Positions 27,182 through 35,686 of a DNA stretch of 64,000 nucleotides are shown here, piece by piece. Origin of the DNA: an uncultured Lactobacillaceae bacterium (GTDB lineage: Bacteria > Bacillota > Bacilli > Lactobacillales > Lactobacillaceae). A model generated the notes under the pieces. It saw only the letters and a program-made list of their open reading frames with translations, was not told the DNA's origin and ran no database searches. The stretch's first letter is position 1. The number at the start of each line of letters is the position of its first letter. A program made the translations under genes and the position numbers. The DNA is taken from positions 90,473 to 154,472 of the forward strand of contig CALYQJ010000001.1 in the NCBI GenBank assembly GCA_945285405.1. The letters are read 5' to 3'.

Positions 27182-27881
27182 AATGTTTTCTCTCTTTATT
27201 CTGTTTTTCTCCTAAAATAACCTTCATTTATTATCATAATTCCTAAAGTTAAGTTAAGTTTATTTGAGAAAAATAATACTAAACCGCACGGATAATTTAT
27301 GAAAATTGTATTCACTGAATAAGACTTTGCCAACTACTATGGCATGATAAGAAATCCATATTTTACTGTAGGTAAAGCTAGACCTTAATTATAGAAATAA
27401 TTAAAATTAAAATCCTGATCATTTAGTTCATTACTTTTTTCTAAAATTATTCCATAATCAGTACCTCTTTTATGGCTTCTTGATATAATACACTAAAAAT
27501 GATAAATTGCGAAAGAAAAAATGAAGTTTTTTAAGAAAATTTTTCATTAAGTCTTCATTTTTAATTTAATAAATTTAAGAAACCTTCCTTTTTATATTTT
27601 TTTTAATATTCTTAATTATAGTTTAAATTGCTCTTTGAAAAGCTTTTTTTGAATAATCTTTGTTAAAATTTATGAATTTTTTTTTCTTAAATGTTTTTAA
27701 TAAATTGTACTTCAAGTTTTTCATTATTTTTTAGAAATATTACATTTTTGAAAATTAAACTTTTTAAAAAGTTAAAACAAAATTTCATCAATTTTTAACA
27801 ATTTCCAAAGATTTATTTTTAGATTTTGGTTTATATGAGTAGAATAGATTATGTAATTATTTTAAAGGAGGATTTGATGAA
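27182..27881. other. 700-bp gene-free AT-rich region between divergent rpiR and aldo/keto reductase genes
   Basis: No convincing ORF in either direction. Visible structure: AAGTTAAGTTTA at 27251-27262; an extended -10 (TGATATAAT, 27481-27489) followed by an inverted repeat AAAAATGAAG (27516-27525)/CTTCATTTTT (27553-27562), which could be a small transcript or terminator; and a perfect 16-bp palindrome at 27758-27773. The rest is A/T homopolymer-rich. It may be a decayed gene or a large regulatory region. Confidence 0.5.
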
Positions 27882-28721
27882 GTGATGGAAACATTTACAT
27901 TAAATAACGGAGTCAAGATTCCTAAAATTGGTTTTGGTACCTGGCAGATTCAAGAAGGTGATGATGCTTATAATGCAGTAAAATGGGCTTTAGCAGCAGG
28001 GTATCGTCATATTGATACCGCCTTATCCTACCAAAATGAAAAAAGCGTTGGTAAAGCAATTAAAGAATCTGGAATTCCTAGATCTGAAATTTTTATTACA
28101 ACAAAAGAACCAGCAGAAGATAAATCTTATGATGAGGCTTTAAACGATTTTGATCAATCTTTAGAAAACTTAAAACTGGATTATGTTGACTTATATTTAA
28201 TTCATGCTCCTTGGTTGTGGGGATTAGCTGGAAAAAGATATCATAAGCAAAATTTAGAGGTGTGGCGTGCCTTTTCTGAGATTTATCAAAGTGGTAGAGC
28301 CAAAGCAATTGGTGTATCAAATTTTGATGTACATGATTTGGAAAATCTAATAGATAACAGTAAAATAAAGCCAATGGTTAATCAAATTCAATATTATGTT
28401 GGATTTACGGAGCCAAAAATAGTTAAATTTTGTCGAGAAAACGATATTTTAATTGAGGCCTATTCACCCTTAGCAACAGGTGATTTACTTATGAATCCCA
28501 CAATTAAAAAATTAGCAAATAAATATAAAGTAACTCCAGCACAATTGGCTTTAGAGTTTGTTTTAGAAAATAATGTCTTACCGTTGCCGCGTTCAGCTAA
28601 TAAAAATCATATTATTGAAAATTTAAAATTGAACTTTAAAATCGAACAAAATGATTTAGAAATTTTAAAAAAATTACCTGATACTGCGCCACAACATTAT
28701 CATAATTTAACCCAAGGATAA
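27882..28721 (+). CDS. Aldo/keto reductase (2,5-diketo-gluconate reductase-like)
   Basis: A 279-aa AKR enzyme. Catalytic tetrad: Asp and Tyr in HIDTALSYQNEKSVGKAI, Lys in IFITTKEP, His in LYLIHAPW. VLPLPRSANKNHI near the C-terminus binds the NADPH phosphate. Length and motifs fit the AKR5-type reductases common in lactobacilli. AAAGGAGG at 27864-27871 precedes the start; GTG 27882 or ATG 27885 are both possible. A tiny ATG-AAG-TGA sits between the Shine-Dalgarno and the start, an oddity that could affect initiation. Confidence 0.9.
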   Translation: MMETFTLNNGVKIPKIGFGTWQIQEGDDAYNAVKWALAAGYRHIDTALSYQNEKSVGKAIKESGIPRSEIFITTKEPAEDKSYDEALNDFDQSLENLKLDYVDLYLIHAPWLWGLAGKRYHKQNLEVWRAFSEIYQSGRAKAIGVSNFDVHDLENLIDNSKIKPMVNQIQYYVGFTEPKIVKFCRENDILIEAYSPLATGDLLMNPTIKKLANKYKVTPAQLALEFVLENNVLPLPRSANKNHIIENLKLNFKIEQNDLEILKKLPDTAPQHYHNLTQG

Positions 28722-28796
28722 TTTAAATTAGTAAATATTAGTAAAATATTTGATTTAAGGTTAATAAAATCTTAAAGGACTTTTTAAGAGTTAGTT

Positions 28797-28805
28797 TGCT
28801 ATGAT
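28797..28805 (+). promoter_or_regulatory. Extended -10 promoter element before the DedA gene
   Basis: TGCTATGAT is a TGN-extended -10 (TATGAT at 28800-28805) about 30 bp upstream of the ATG. No good -35 is seen, as is usual for extended -10 promoters. Confidence 0.45.
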
Positions 28806-28835
28806 GTTACTAACGTCAAAAAAAAAGGATATTTT

Positions 28836-29477
28836 ATGCAACTTTTAGATTTAATTTTTCACCTAGAAAAATATTTACCACATTTTATTCAAATGTATGG
28901 TTCTTGGATTTATGTTTTATTTTTTGGGGTCTTATTTGTTGAAACCGGTTTGGTGATTTTTCCATTTTTGCCGGGTGATTCAATACTTTTTTTGGGAGGC
29001 TCTTTAGCGGCTTTAGATAACGGAGGAATTAATATTTGGCTTTTAATTATTATTTCCATTGTTGGGGCAGTTTTAGGTGACTTCGTTAATTTTGAAATCG
29101 GTAAACGTTTTGGCCATCATCTTGAAACTAGTAAGAAATGGCAGCGATTTATAAAAAAAGAATATCTAGATCGAGCTCAAAATTTTTTTCAGAAGTATGG
29201 AAAACTTTCCATATTTTTTGGCCGCTTTATGCCAATTATTAGAACAATGGTGCCTTTTGTAGCAGGTACTGCACAAATGCATTATCCACACTTTGCTGCT
29301 TATAATCTGATTGGTGGTGTTGTTTGGGTTTTATTTATGACCTTATTAGGATATTTCTTCGGCCAACATCCTTTCGTTCAGCAACATTTTTCTTTAATCA
29401 TTATTGCCATTATTATTATTTCAATTCTACCCGCAATTATTATGTGGTTAAAAGGGCATTTTTCCAAAAAGAATTAA
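28836..29477 (+). CDS. DedA-family membrane protein
   Basis: A 213-aa polytopic protein of the DedA/VTT superfamily, which contains undecaprenyl-phosphate and phospholipid flippases. Hallmarks: FVETGLVIFPFLPGDSILFLGG (split across helices), GAVLGDFVNFEIGKRFG, and FGRFMPIIRTMVPFVAGTAQM with the conserved arginines. The C-terminus has two hydrophobic segments. AAAAAGGA precedes the ATG. Monocistronic by appearance; the FMN riboswitch begins about 100 bp downstream. Confidence 0.92.
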   Translation: MQLLDLIFHLEKYLPHFIQMYGSWIYVLFFGVLFVETGLVIFPFLPGDSILFLGGSLAALDNGGINIWLLIIISIVGAVLGDFVNFEIGKRFGHHLETSKKWQRFIKKEYLDRAQNFFQKYGKLSIFFGRFMPIIRTMVPFVAGTAQMHYPHFAAYNLIGGVVWVLFMTLLGYFFGQHPFVQQHFSLIIIAIIIISILPAIIMWLKGHFSKKN

Positions 29478-29575
29478 ATTGTGAAATTATTTAAAGAAAA
29501 TCTTTGCTTTCTAGCATAAGTGTTGAAAATTTCTGTTGTGAACTGACTTTTATGTTAAACTTAACTTGATTAATA

Positions 29576-29775
29576 ACTTCTTCGGGGTCGGGTGTAATTC
29601 CCAATCGGCGGTAATTTTTAGAAGTCCGCGACCTGCTTTTTGGCAGCTGATCTGGTGAGATTCCAGAACCGACAGTAAAAGTCTGGATGAGAGAAGAAGT
29701 TTCTTCAGCGTCTAAAGCGAATGAAGATTCTTCATTATTATTTGATTTTACCCCACTATAATTGTGGGGTTTTTA
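29576..29775 (+). promoter_or_regulatory. FMN riboswitch (RFN element) with expression-platform terminator
   Basis: All conserved RFN blocks are readable: CTTCGGGGTCGGGTG-type start (written here as TTCGGGGTCGGGTG), AATCGGCGGTAA, AGTCCGCGA, CTGGTGAGATTCCAGA, ACCGACAGT and AGTCTGGATGAGAGAAGA. The P1 helix pairs 29576-29583 with 29693-29700. Downstream, ACCCCAC (29750-29756) pairs with GTGGGGT (29764-29770) and is followed by TTTT, forming the terminator. The 3' P1 strand GAAGAAG can alternatively pair with TTTCTTC just after it, a possible antiterminator. FMN binding should stop ribU-ecf transcription. Confidence 0.95.
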
Positions 29776-29784
29776 AATGTATTT

Positions 29785-29813
29785 TGCCCGATTAAGTTTT
29801 ACTTAATCGGGCA
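29785..29813 (+). repeat. 12-bp perfect hairpin between the FMN terminator and ribU
   Basis: TGCCCGATTAAG (29785-29796) and CTTAATCGGGCA (29802-29813) form a perfect stem with a TTTTA loop, flanked by ATTT and TTTT. It sits between the riboswitch terminator and the ribU Shine-Dalgarno. It may be a second terminator or an mRNA stabiliser. Confidence 0.8.
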
Positions 29814-29842
29814 TTTTGATAAGAGAGTAAAAGGAAAAATAA

Positions 29843-30499
29843 ATGCAAAAAAATCAAAACTATATTCGATATTTAACTTTTTTAGCAGCTTTTGGAGCTT
29901 TAGCATATTTATCTACTTTTTTAAAAATACATTTAATTTCATTTTTAAACTATGAACCAAAAGACGTAATTTTAATTTTAGGTGGGATGGTTTTTGGACC
30001 AGTTTTCACTCTTGTTTTGTGTGTATTAGTTCCATTTGTTGAAATGATAACTATTAGTTCAACAGGTATTATTGGTTTTGTCATGAATGTGATAGCTGCA
30101 ATTTGTTTTGTTTTACCGCCGGTTTTGATTTTTCATAAAAAAAAGGAAACAAAACATTTAATCCTTGGTTTAATTTTAGGGATAATAATGTTAACAGTTT
30201 CAATGATTTTATGGAATTATTTACTTACGCCAATCTTTTTCGGATATTCACGATCGACTGTTATTAAAATGTTAATTCCAATTATTTTACCCTTTAATTT
30301 AATTAAAGGCGGTTTAAATTCTTTATTTATTTTAATTTTATATCGTCCAATTATTCAAGGATTGATGAAAAGTAAAATATTACAAACCAGTGATTTTAAT
30401 TTAATTAAAAATGAAAAAAAATGGACAAACTTAGTAATGATTTTGATCGTTGCCGCTTCAATAATTTTATTAGTATTAAGTTATTTTAAAGTCGTCTAA
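29843..30499 (+). CDS. ribU: ECF transporter substrate-binding subunit RibU (riboflavin)
   Basis: A 218-aa six-helix S component. The sequence (YEPKDVILILGGMVFGP, FVEMITISSTGIIGFVMN, PFNLIKGGLNSLFI) matches RibU, which binds riboflavin and uses an ECF energising module for uptake. The FMN riboswitch directly upstream gives independent support. AAAAGGAA precedes the ATG. It is followed at short distances by two ATPase genes and a T component, so the complete transporter is encoded in one operon. Confidence 0.93.
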   Translation: MQKNQNYIRYLTFLAAFGALAYLSTFLKIHLISFLNYEPKDVILILGGMVFGPVFTLVLCVLVPFVEMITISSTGIIGFVMNVIAAICFVLPPVLIFHKKKETKHLILGLILGIIMLTVSMILWNYLLTPIFFGYSRSTVIKMLIPIILPFNLIKGGLNSLFILILYRPIIQGLMKSKILQTSDFNLIKNEKKWTNLVMILIVAASIILLVLSYFKVV

Positions 30500-30511
30500 G
30501 GAGGATAACAG

Positions 30512-31375
30512 ATGGCAACTCCATTACTAGAAGTTAAACAGCTCCAATATTCTAGTGAAGAATTAATTGACTTAAATTTAACAGTAAAAAAAAAGGAAAT
30601 TATTCATCAAGTAAGCTTTACAATTAATCATCACGAATTTGTTGGTTTGATCGGACCTAATGGTTCAGGAAAAACTACTTTAAGTAAGTTACTAACTAAA
30701 ATTATTGAACCTAGTAATGGGCACATTTTATTAGATGGGGTAGATTATGTTGATTTTAGACCATCTTGGAAATTACATCAGGAAGTCAGTCTAGTATTTC
30801 AACAAGTTTCCTCGCAATTTGTTGGAACTGATTTTATTACTGACTTAACTTTAAGCTTAAAGAATTTTGGTTGGTCAATTGCTAAAATTGAAAATAGAAT
30901 TAAGCAATTAACTAAACAATTACATTTAAAATCGTTAATTAAACGTCCTTTTAGGGAATTATCAGGTGGTCAACAGCAACTTCTTGCGATCGCTGAAGCA
31001 ATTGCAGTAAAACCTAAGCTTTTAATTTTAGATGAACCAACAGCCCAGTTAGACTCAGAAAATACTTTTTTGGTGGATCAATTGTTAGCAAAAATTTTTA
31101 AAGAAGAGTCGACTTCTATTTTACTAATCAGTCATAAACCAATTGAATTAAGTTTGGCCCAAAAATTGTTGACTTTGAATCAAGGTACACTTACAGGAAA
31201 TTATTCTACTAATGAGTTTTTATTAGATAGTAGCCTCTTAAAAGAAAATCAGCTTATATTTCCAGCAACATTAGCTATACGTGATTATGTTTATGAATTA
31301 ACTAAAGTACAATTACCATTAGTAGATTTAAGTATAAAATCTTTGATTAAGGCTATTGAAACTGTATTATGTTAA
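30512..31375 (+). CDS. ECF transporter ATPase, EcfA-type
   Basis: A 287-aa ABC ATPase: Walker A GPNGSGKTT, signature ELSGGQQQLL, Walker B KLLILDEPTAQLD, switch His in LLISHKP. The C-terminal ~70 residues are an ECF-type extension. GGAGG is placed before the ATG, and its end overlaps the second ATPase gene by 7 bp. In most lactobacilli the shared ecfA-ecfA'-ecfT set lies near rplQ/truA; this copy is linked to ribU and may be dedicated to riboflavin. Confidence 0.9.
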   Translation: MATPLLEVKQLQYSSEELIDLNLTVKKKEIIHQVSFTINHHEFVGLIGPNGSGKTTLSKLLTKIIEPSNGHILLDGVDYVDFRPSWKLHQEVSLVFQQVSSQFVGTDFITDLTLSLKNFGWSIAKIENRIKQLTKQLHLKSLIKRPFRELSGGQQQLLAIAEAIAVKPKLLILDEPTAQLDSENTFLVDQLLAKIFKEESTSILLISHKPIELSLAQKLLTLNQGTLTGNYSTNEFLLDSSLLKENQLIFPATLAIRDYVYELTKVQLPLVDLSIKSLIKAIETVLC

Positions 31376-32178
31376 AAATTAGTAATCTAACTTATCAATT
31401 TTCCCCGCATATTCTTCCATTATTTCCGAATTTAAATTTTACTTTGCGTAAAGGTGAAATTTATGCTCTTTTAGGAGTTAATGGGGTTGGTAAAACAACA
31501 TTATTAAAAATAATAAGTGGCCTTTTGAAACCGAGTCAAGGCAAAGTTTTTTGGCACGATCAAAATGTTTATCAGTCAAAAAAAATTCTGCGTCAATATC
31601 GAACTCAAGTTGGATTTTGTTTACAAGACCCGGAACACCTATTTTTCAAACAAACAGTTGCCGATGAGTTGAAATATCACCATGTTGGAAATATTGCGAA
31701 GATTGTTAAACAATTTAATTTGGAGCATTTATTGAATTATTCTCCTTTTGAACTTTCTGGTGGTCAAAAGAAAATTTTACAGTTAGCAATAATGCTTTTA
31801 AAAAATCCAGAAATTTTAATAGGAGATGAAATTACTGCTGGATTAGATGCTAAAGGACAAAGTTTAGTTGCAAAAAATTTACAAAAATTTAAAAAAGATC
31901 ATATTGTACTTTTAGTCAATCATGATCTTAATCAAGTTATACAAATGTGTGACAACTTTCTTTTTTTATCTTCAGAAAAATTTCAATTAATGACTTTAAC
32001 TGATATTTTAAAATATCCAGATATTTTTCAAAAATTCGGACTAATTCCTCCTGATACAATTAAAATTGGTCAAGAGCTAATTGCTAGAGGTATTTTATTA
32101 CCAGACACAATTTATTCTAATAGTGAAAAAATTGCGCAAATAATTGCAACTTTAATTAATCAAAAGAAAGCAAAATAA
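31369..32178 (+). CDS. ECF transporter ATPase, EcfA'-type
   Basis: A 269-aa ABC ATPase: Walker A GVNGVGKTT, signature ELSGGQKKIL, Walker B EILIGDEITAGLD with the catalytic Glu, and switch His in LLVNHDLNQ. It should pair with the preceding ATPase to form the asymmetric engine of the riboflavin ECF transporter. Start overlaps the first ATPase end; its own end overlaps ecfT by one base (TAATG). Confidence 0.9.
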   Translation: MLKISNLTYQFSPHILPLFPNLNFTLRKGEIYALLGVNGVGKTTLLKIISGLLKPSQGKVFWHDQNVYQSKKILRQYRTQVGFCLQDPEHLFFKQTVADELKYHHVGNIAKIVKQFNLEHLLNYSPFELSGGQKKILQLAIMLLKNPEILIGDEITAGLDAKGQSLVAKNLQKFKKDHIVLLVNHDLNQVIQMCDNFLFLSSEKFQLMTLTDILKYPDIFQKFGLIPPDTIKIGQELIARGILLPDTIYSNSEKIAQIIATLINQKKAK

Positions 32179-32933
32179 TGAATTTTTTAGCAAAATTAGA
32201 TGGTCGCACAAAATTAATTTCTATTGTCGCAATTACGTTATTTATGTTTACTTTTAAAAATTATTGGCAGTATCTATTAATAACAGGAATTTTTATTTTA
32301 GTTTTTTTTGGACAATTACATCTAAATCAACGAAAACAAATTATCAAACATTGGAAATTAATTTTAATTCTACCTTCTTTAAATCTTATAGTTAATTCAT
32401 TTTTTATTAATGGGAAAGTAATTTGGTCATGGTGGCGATTACATATAACTCATTTAGATTTAGTTATTTTTTGGAGATTAATTTTATTGCTTTTATTTGC
32501 TTTAACGTTTAGTACAATAACTAATCCTTCTGAAATGGCGTTAGCAATTGGTAAAATTATAAATTCACTAACTTTAGGTTACTATCAAGGTAGCGGGATT
32601 GTTTTAGTTGTAATTATTATGGCCGCTTTTATTCGAGAGTTTAGTGAAACTTGGCAAACAGTTATTCAAGCAGCTAAACTACGAACAATACCATCTAAAT
32701 CTTTTCAAAGATGGTCAGATTTAATAGCGCCGATATGGTTACTACAACCTTTAATTTTAATTTCTTTAAAAAAAGCAGATAGAGTTGCTGATGCATTGAT
32801 TGCACATGGTTATCATCAAGATGCAAAATTATTTGATTACCGAAAACAAAAATATCATTTAAATGATTGGATAATTTATGGCAGTTTAGTTTTATTCATC
32901 ATCATAAATAATTTGATTTTAGGAAAACTTTAA
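32178..32933 (+). CDS. ECF transporter transmembrane coupling subunit EcfT
   Basis: A 251-aa membrane protein with about five or six hydrophobic segments, opening with the family's LAKLDGRTKLISIVAITL. The cytoplasmic coupling helices normally carry two Ala-Arg-Gly-type motifs; here they read QAAKLRTIP and DALIAHGYHQ, so both are degenerate. It completes the ribU-ecfA-ecfA'-ecfT operon. No clear terminator follows before the convergent BRCT-like gene. Confidence 0.88.
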   Translation: MNFLAKLDGRTKLISIVAITLFMFTFKNYWQYLLITGIFILVFFGQLHLNQRKQIIKHWKLILILPSLNLIVNSFFINGKVIWSWWRLHITHLDLVIFWRLILLLLFALTFSTITNPSEMALAIGKIINSLTLGYYQGSGIVLVVIIMAAFIREFSETWQTVIQAAKLRTIPSKSFQRWSDLIAPIWLLQPLILISLKKADRVADALIAHGYHQDAKLFDYRKQKYHLNDWIIYGSLVLFIIINNLILGKL

Positions 32934-32942
32934 GATTAAATC

Positions 32943-33275
32943 CTAGTTTTGCCACAAACTAAGTCTTTTTCCAGTCCATGGATCAAAGTTTGGATAAGTT
33001 TCCCAGTCAATATATGCCGGATTCGGATTAAATCCCATGGCTTTTAAAAGTTCATCAGGACTTAAAACAATTAGGTTATTTTTTTTTAACCGCATAAAAC
33101 GTTGGACTAGTTCAGTGCTATGTTTAGCTTTAACATCATAAATTAAGTAATCAATTTTTTTAGTATTTAAATTGACTTGTTGCCCTCCTAGATGTCTTAA
33201 ACGTTTAGTTAATATTGTTGATTCAACAGGAGTTTGGCTATCAATAAAGTAAAAATTTTTATTTTTAAAATCCAT
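32943..33275 (-). CDS. Stand-alone BRCT-like domain protein
   Basis: A small protein of about 110 aa. FYFIDSQ, LTKRLRHLGGQQVNL, KKIDYLIYDV and LIVLSPDELLKAMG follow the beta-alpha-beta-beta-alpha order of a LigA-type BRCT domain, including the LGG turn. A short aromatic tail (WETYPNFDPWTGKRL) follows. BRCT domains bind DNA ends or partner proteins; no catalytic domain is attached. The frame extends to ATG 33290, but a TATAAT lies at 33282-33287 (minus strand), exactly 6 nt before ATG 33275, so a leaderless start at 33275 is preferred. No Shine-Dalgarno is seen. Confidence 0.6.
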   Translation of the reverse strand: MDFKNKNFYFIDSQTPVESTILTKRLRHLGGQQVNLNTKKIDYLIYDVKAKHSTELVQRFMRLKKNNLIVLSPDELLKAMGFNPNPAYIDWETYPNFDPWTGKRLSLWQN

Positions 33276-33429
33276 ATTTTTATTATACATACTTGGTGTT
33301 TTTTGTATATATTTATTCGTCTAACATTTATCCAAAAAAGTCTAGAATTTTAAAATTTTTCATTCGATTGACTGTTTAATTTCTATGCATTTATATTAAT
33401 GTTTTTTTTTAATTAGTGAAAAATGTTAG

Positions 33430-33457
33430 TTTACTTTCTTTTCTTCTATGCTATCAT
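33430..33457 (+). promoter_or_regulatory. Promoter of mntH-usp
   Basis: TTTACT (33430-33435) and TATCAT (33452-33457) are spaced 16 bp apart, about 25 bp upstream of the mntH start. I could not identify a clear MntR-type palindrome here. Confidence 0.5.
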
Positions 33458-33481
33458 TTCTAATGGAAAAAGGAGGTAGCT

Positions 33482-35047
33482 ATGTCTGATGAAAGAGACA
33501 AAAAGCAAAAAAAACAGCATCTAATTCACTATGCTAATGGTCCCTCGTTAGAGGAAATTAATGGTTCAGTTGAAGTTCCTAAGGGAATGAATTTTTGGAA
33601 GACATTATTTATGTATTCTGGACCTGGAGCATTAGTTGCAGTGGGTTATATGGATCCAGGTAATTGGTCAACGTCAATTACTGGAGGTCAGAATTTTCAA
33701 TATTTATTGATGTCTGTAATCTTGCTGTCGAGTTTAATTGCCATGTTACTTCAATATATGGCAGCTAAACTGGGCATCGTAAGTCAGATGGATTTAGCCC
33801 AAGCAATTCGAGCACGTACAAGTCGTACTTTAGGAATTGTATTGTGGATCTTGACTGAATTGGCAATTATGGCAACAGATATTGCTGAAGTCATTGGTGG
33901 AGCCATCGCACTGTATTTATTGTTTCATATTCCTTTATTTTATGCAGTTTTAATTACTGTATTTGATGTTTTACTTTTACTTTTATTAACAAAAGTTGGA
34001 TTTAGAAAAATTGAAGCTATTGTGGTATGTTTAATTTTAGTTATCTTACTAGTTTTTGCATATCAAGTTGCTCTTTCAAATCCTGATTGGGCTGCGATTG
34101 TTAAGGGATTAGTGCCAAGGGGTGCAACTTTTGCGTCTAGTCCTAATATTGGTGGTCAAACACCAATTCAAGGGGCTTTGGGGATTATTGGAGCAACTGT
34201 TATGCCGCATAATTTGTATCTACATTCTGCAATTTCTCAAACTCGGAAGGTAGACCATAATGATGAGGAAGATGTGGCACGAACAGTTAAATTTTCAACT
34301 TGGGATTCTAATATTCAATTATCTTTTGCTTTTGTAGTTAATTCATTACTTTTAATAATGGGAGTAGCGGTATTTAAAACCGGAGCAGTTAAAGATCCAT
34401 CATTTTTTGGATTATTTCAAGCATTATCTGATACTTCAACTTTAAGTAATGGTCTATTAATTAGTGTTGCTAAATCAGGAATTCTTTCGATTCTTTTCGC
34501 AGTTGCCTTATTGGCTTCGGGACAAAATTCAACAATAACTGGAACGTTAACTGGTCAAGTGATTATGGAAGGGTTTATTCATATGAAAATGCCACTCTGG
34601 TTACGGCGATTAGTTACTCGTTTAATTTCAGTAATTCCAGTTTTGGTTTGTGTTGGAATGACAAGCCATTTATCAGAAGTTAAACAGCATGAAGCTCTAA
34701 ATACTTTAATGAATAATTCTCAAGTATTTTTGGCATTTGCTTTACCATTTTCAATGCTGCCTTTACTTTTAATGACAGATAACAAAGTTGAAATGGGTGA
34801 ACGTTTTGCAAATTCGTTATGGGTTAAAATTGCAGGTTGGATTTCAGTTATTGCATTAACAGCATTGAATATGAAAGGTCTACCAGATTCAATCGCATCA
34901 TTTTATGGCGATCATCCTAGTGCTGCGCAATTACAGCAGGCCAATATTATTGCTTATACTGCAATTGTACTAATTCTTGCACTTCTAGTTTGGACGGTTA
35001 TAGATATGCATAAAACACATAATAAAATACTAAAAGATCTTGATTAG
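33482..35047 (+). CDS. mntH: NRAMP-family manganese importer MntH
   Basis: A 521-aa H+-coupled divalent metal transporter. The two metal-binding motifs are intact: MDPGNW (TM1) and VMPHNLYLHSA (TM6), with GQNSTITGTLTGQ later on. About 11 membrane helices. AGGAGG is well placed before the ATG. Lactobacilli accumulate high Mn as an antioxidant, and MntH is the main route. A universal stress protein gene follows 18 nt later, a common arrangement in this family. Confidence 0.94.
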   Translation: MSDERDKKQKKQHLIHYANGPSLEEINGSVEVPKGMNFWKTLFMYSGPGALVAVGYMDPGNWSTSITGGQNFQYLLMSVILLSSLIAMLLQYMAAKLGIVSQMDLAQAIRARTSRTLGIVLWILTELAIMATDIAEVIGGAIALYLLFHIPLFYAVLITVFDVLLLLLLTKVGFRKIEAIVVCLILVILLVFAYQVALSNPDWAAIVKGLVPRGATFASSPNIGGQTPIQGALGIIGATVMPHNLYLHSAISQTRKVDHNDEEDVARTVKFSTWDSNIQLSFAFVVNSLLLIMGVAVFKTGAVKDPSFFGLFQALSDTSTLSNGLLISVAKSGILSILFAVALLASGQNSTITGTLTGQVIMEGFIHMKMPLWLRRLVTRLISVIPVLVCVGMTSHLSEVKQHEALNTLMNNSQVFLAFALPFSMLPLLLMTDNKVEMGERFANSLWVKIAGWISVIALTALNMKGLPDSIASFYGDHPSAAQLQQANIIAYTAIVLILALLVWTVIDMHKTHNKILKDLD

Positions 35048-35065
35048 TTTTGATGGAGGACAAAA

Positions 35066-35530
35066 ATGTCAAATCAAAATGGTAATCATTCATCTGAATT
35101 ACAAAGTGATTTTCATCGTATTTTAGTAGGAGTGGATGATTCTGAAGATGCTCAATTGGCATTTCGTTATGCAATTAAAGTTGCCTGCCAATTGAAAGCT
35201 AAATTAATTATTGTTTCAATTTTAGAGAGTGATGAAATGAATGTTTATCAAGCATTAAATCATGATTATATTCACGGAGAAAGAGAAGCTTTAGTTAAAC
35301 ATTTAGAGGAATATAAGCAAGAAGCACTTAAAGCTGGAGTAGATAATATTGAAACAGTTATTAGTGAAGGTAATCCTGGAGAAACGATTGTAAAAGATAT
35401 TATTCCGGCTACTAAAGCTGATTTACTGATTATTGGTTCATTAGCAAAAAAAGGTTTACGTAAACATTTTGGTTCACAGGCAGCTTACATGGCCAAGTAT
35501 GCTTCAATTTCGGTAATGGTTGTTCGATGA
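35066..35530 (+). CDS. Universal stress protein, UspA family
   Basis: A 154-aa Usp domain: HRILVGVDDSEDAQLAFRYA at the start and LIIGSLAKKGLRKHFGSQA near the end, with a G-2x-G-9x-G-type ATP-binding pattern partly preserved. Cotranscribed with mntH (GGAGG in the 18-nt gap), so it likely supports metal or stress homeostasis. A strong terminator follows. Confidence 0.92.
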   Translation: MSNQNGNHSSELQSDFHRILVGVDDSEDAQLAFRYAIKVACQLKAKLIIVSILESDEMNVYQALNHDYIHGEREALVKHLEEYKQEALKAGVDNIETVISEGNPGETIVKDIIPATKADLLIIGSLAKKGLRKHFGSQAAYMAKYASISVMVVR

Positions 35531-35548
35531 TAAATTTTCATTATTTTG

Positions 35549-35572
35549 AAACGCCAGATGGCGTTTTTTTTT
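35549..35572 (+). terminator. Rho-independent terminator after mntH-usp
   Basis: AAACGCCA pairs with TGGCGTTT across a 2-nt spacer, followed by a long T-run. Confidence 0.92.
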
Positions 35573-35686
35573 GTGAAAATTTGGTTTTAGTTTTAATTAA
35601 TAATGGGTAAAATTAGTTTTAAAAGTTAATTAATATTTATAATTTATTTATTGATTGTTTTATTTTACAAAGGAGAAAAACAATTA

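Noticed and set aside
27758..27773. Perfect 16-bp palindrome as a regulator operator
   Set aside because: It is nearly all A and T runs, expected in such DNA; no matching second site was seen.
29764..29955. Plus-strand ORF beginning in the FMN terminator
   Set aside because: It covers the terminator and second hairpin and is out of frame with ribU.
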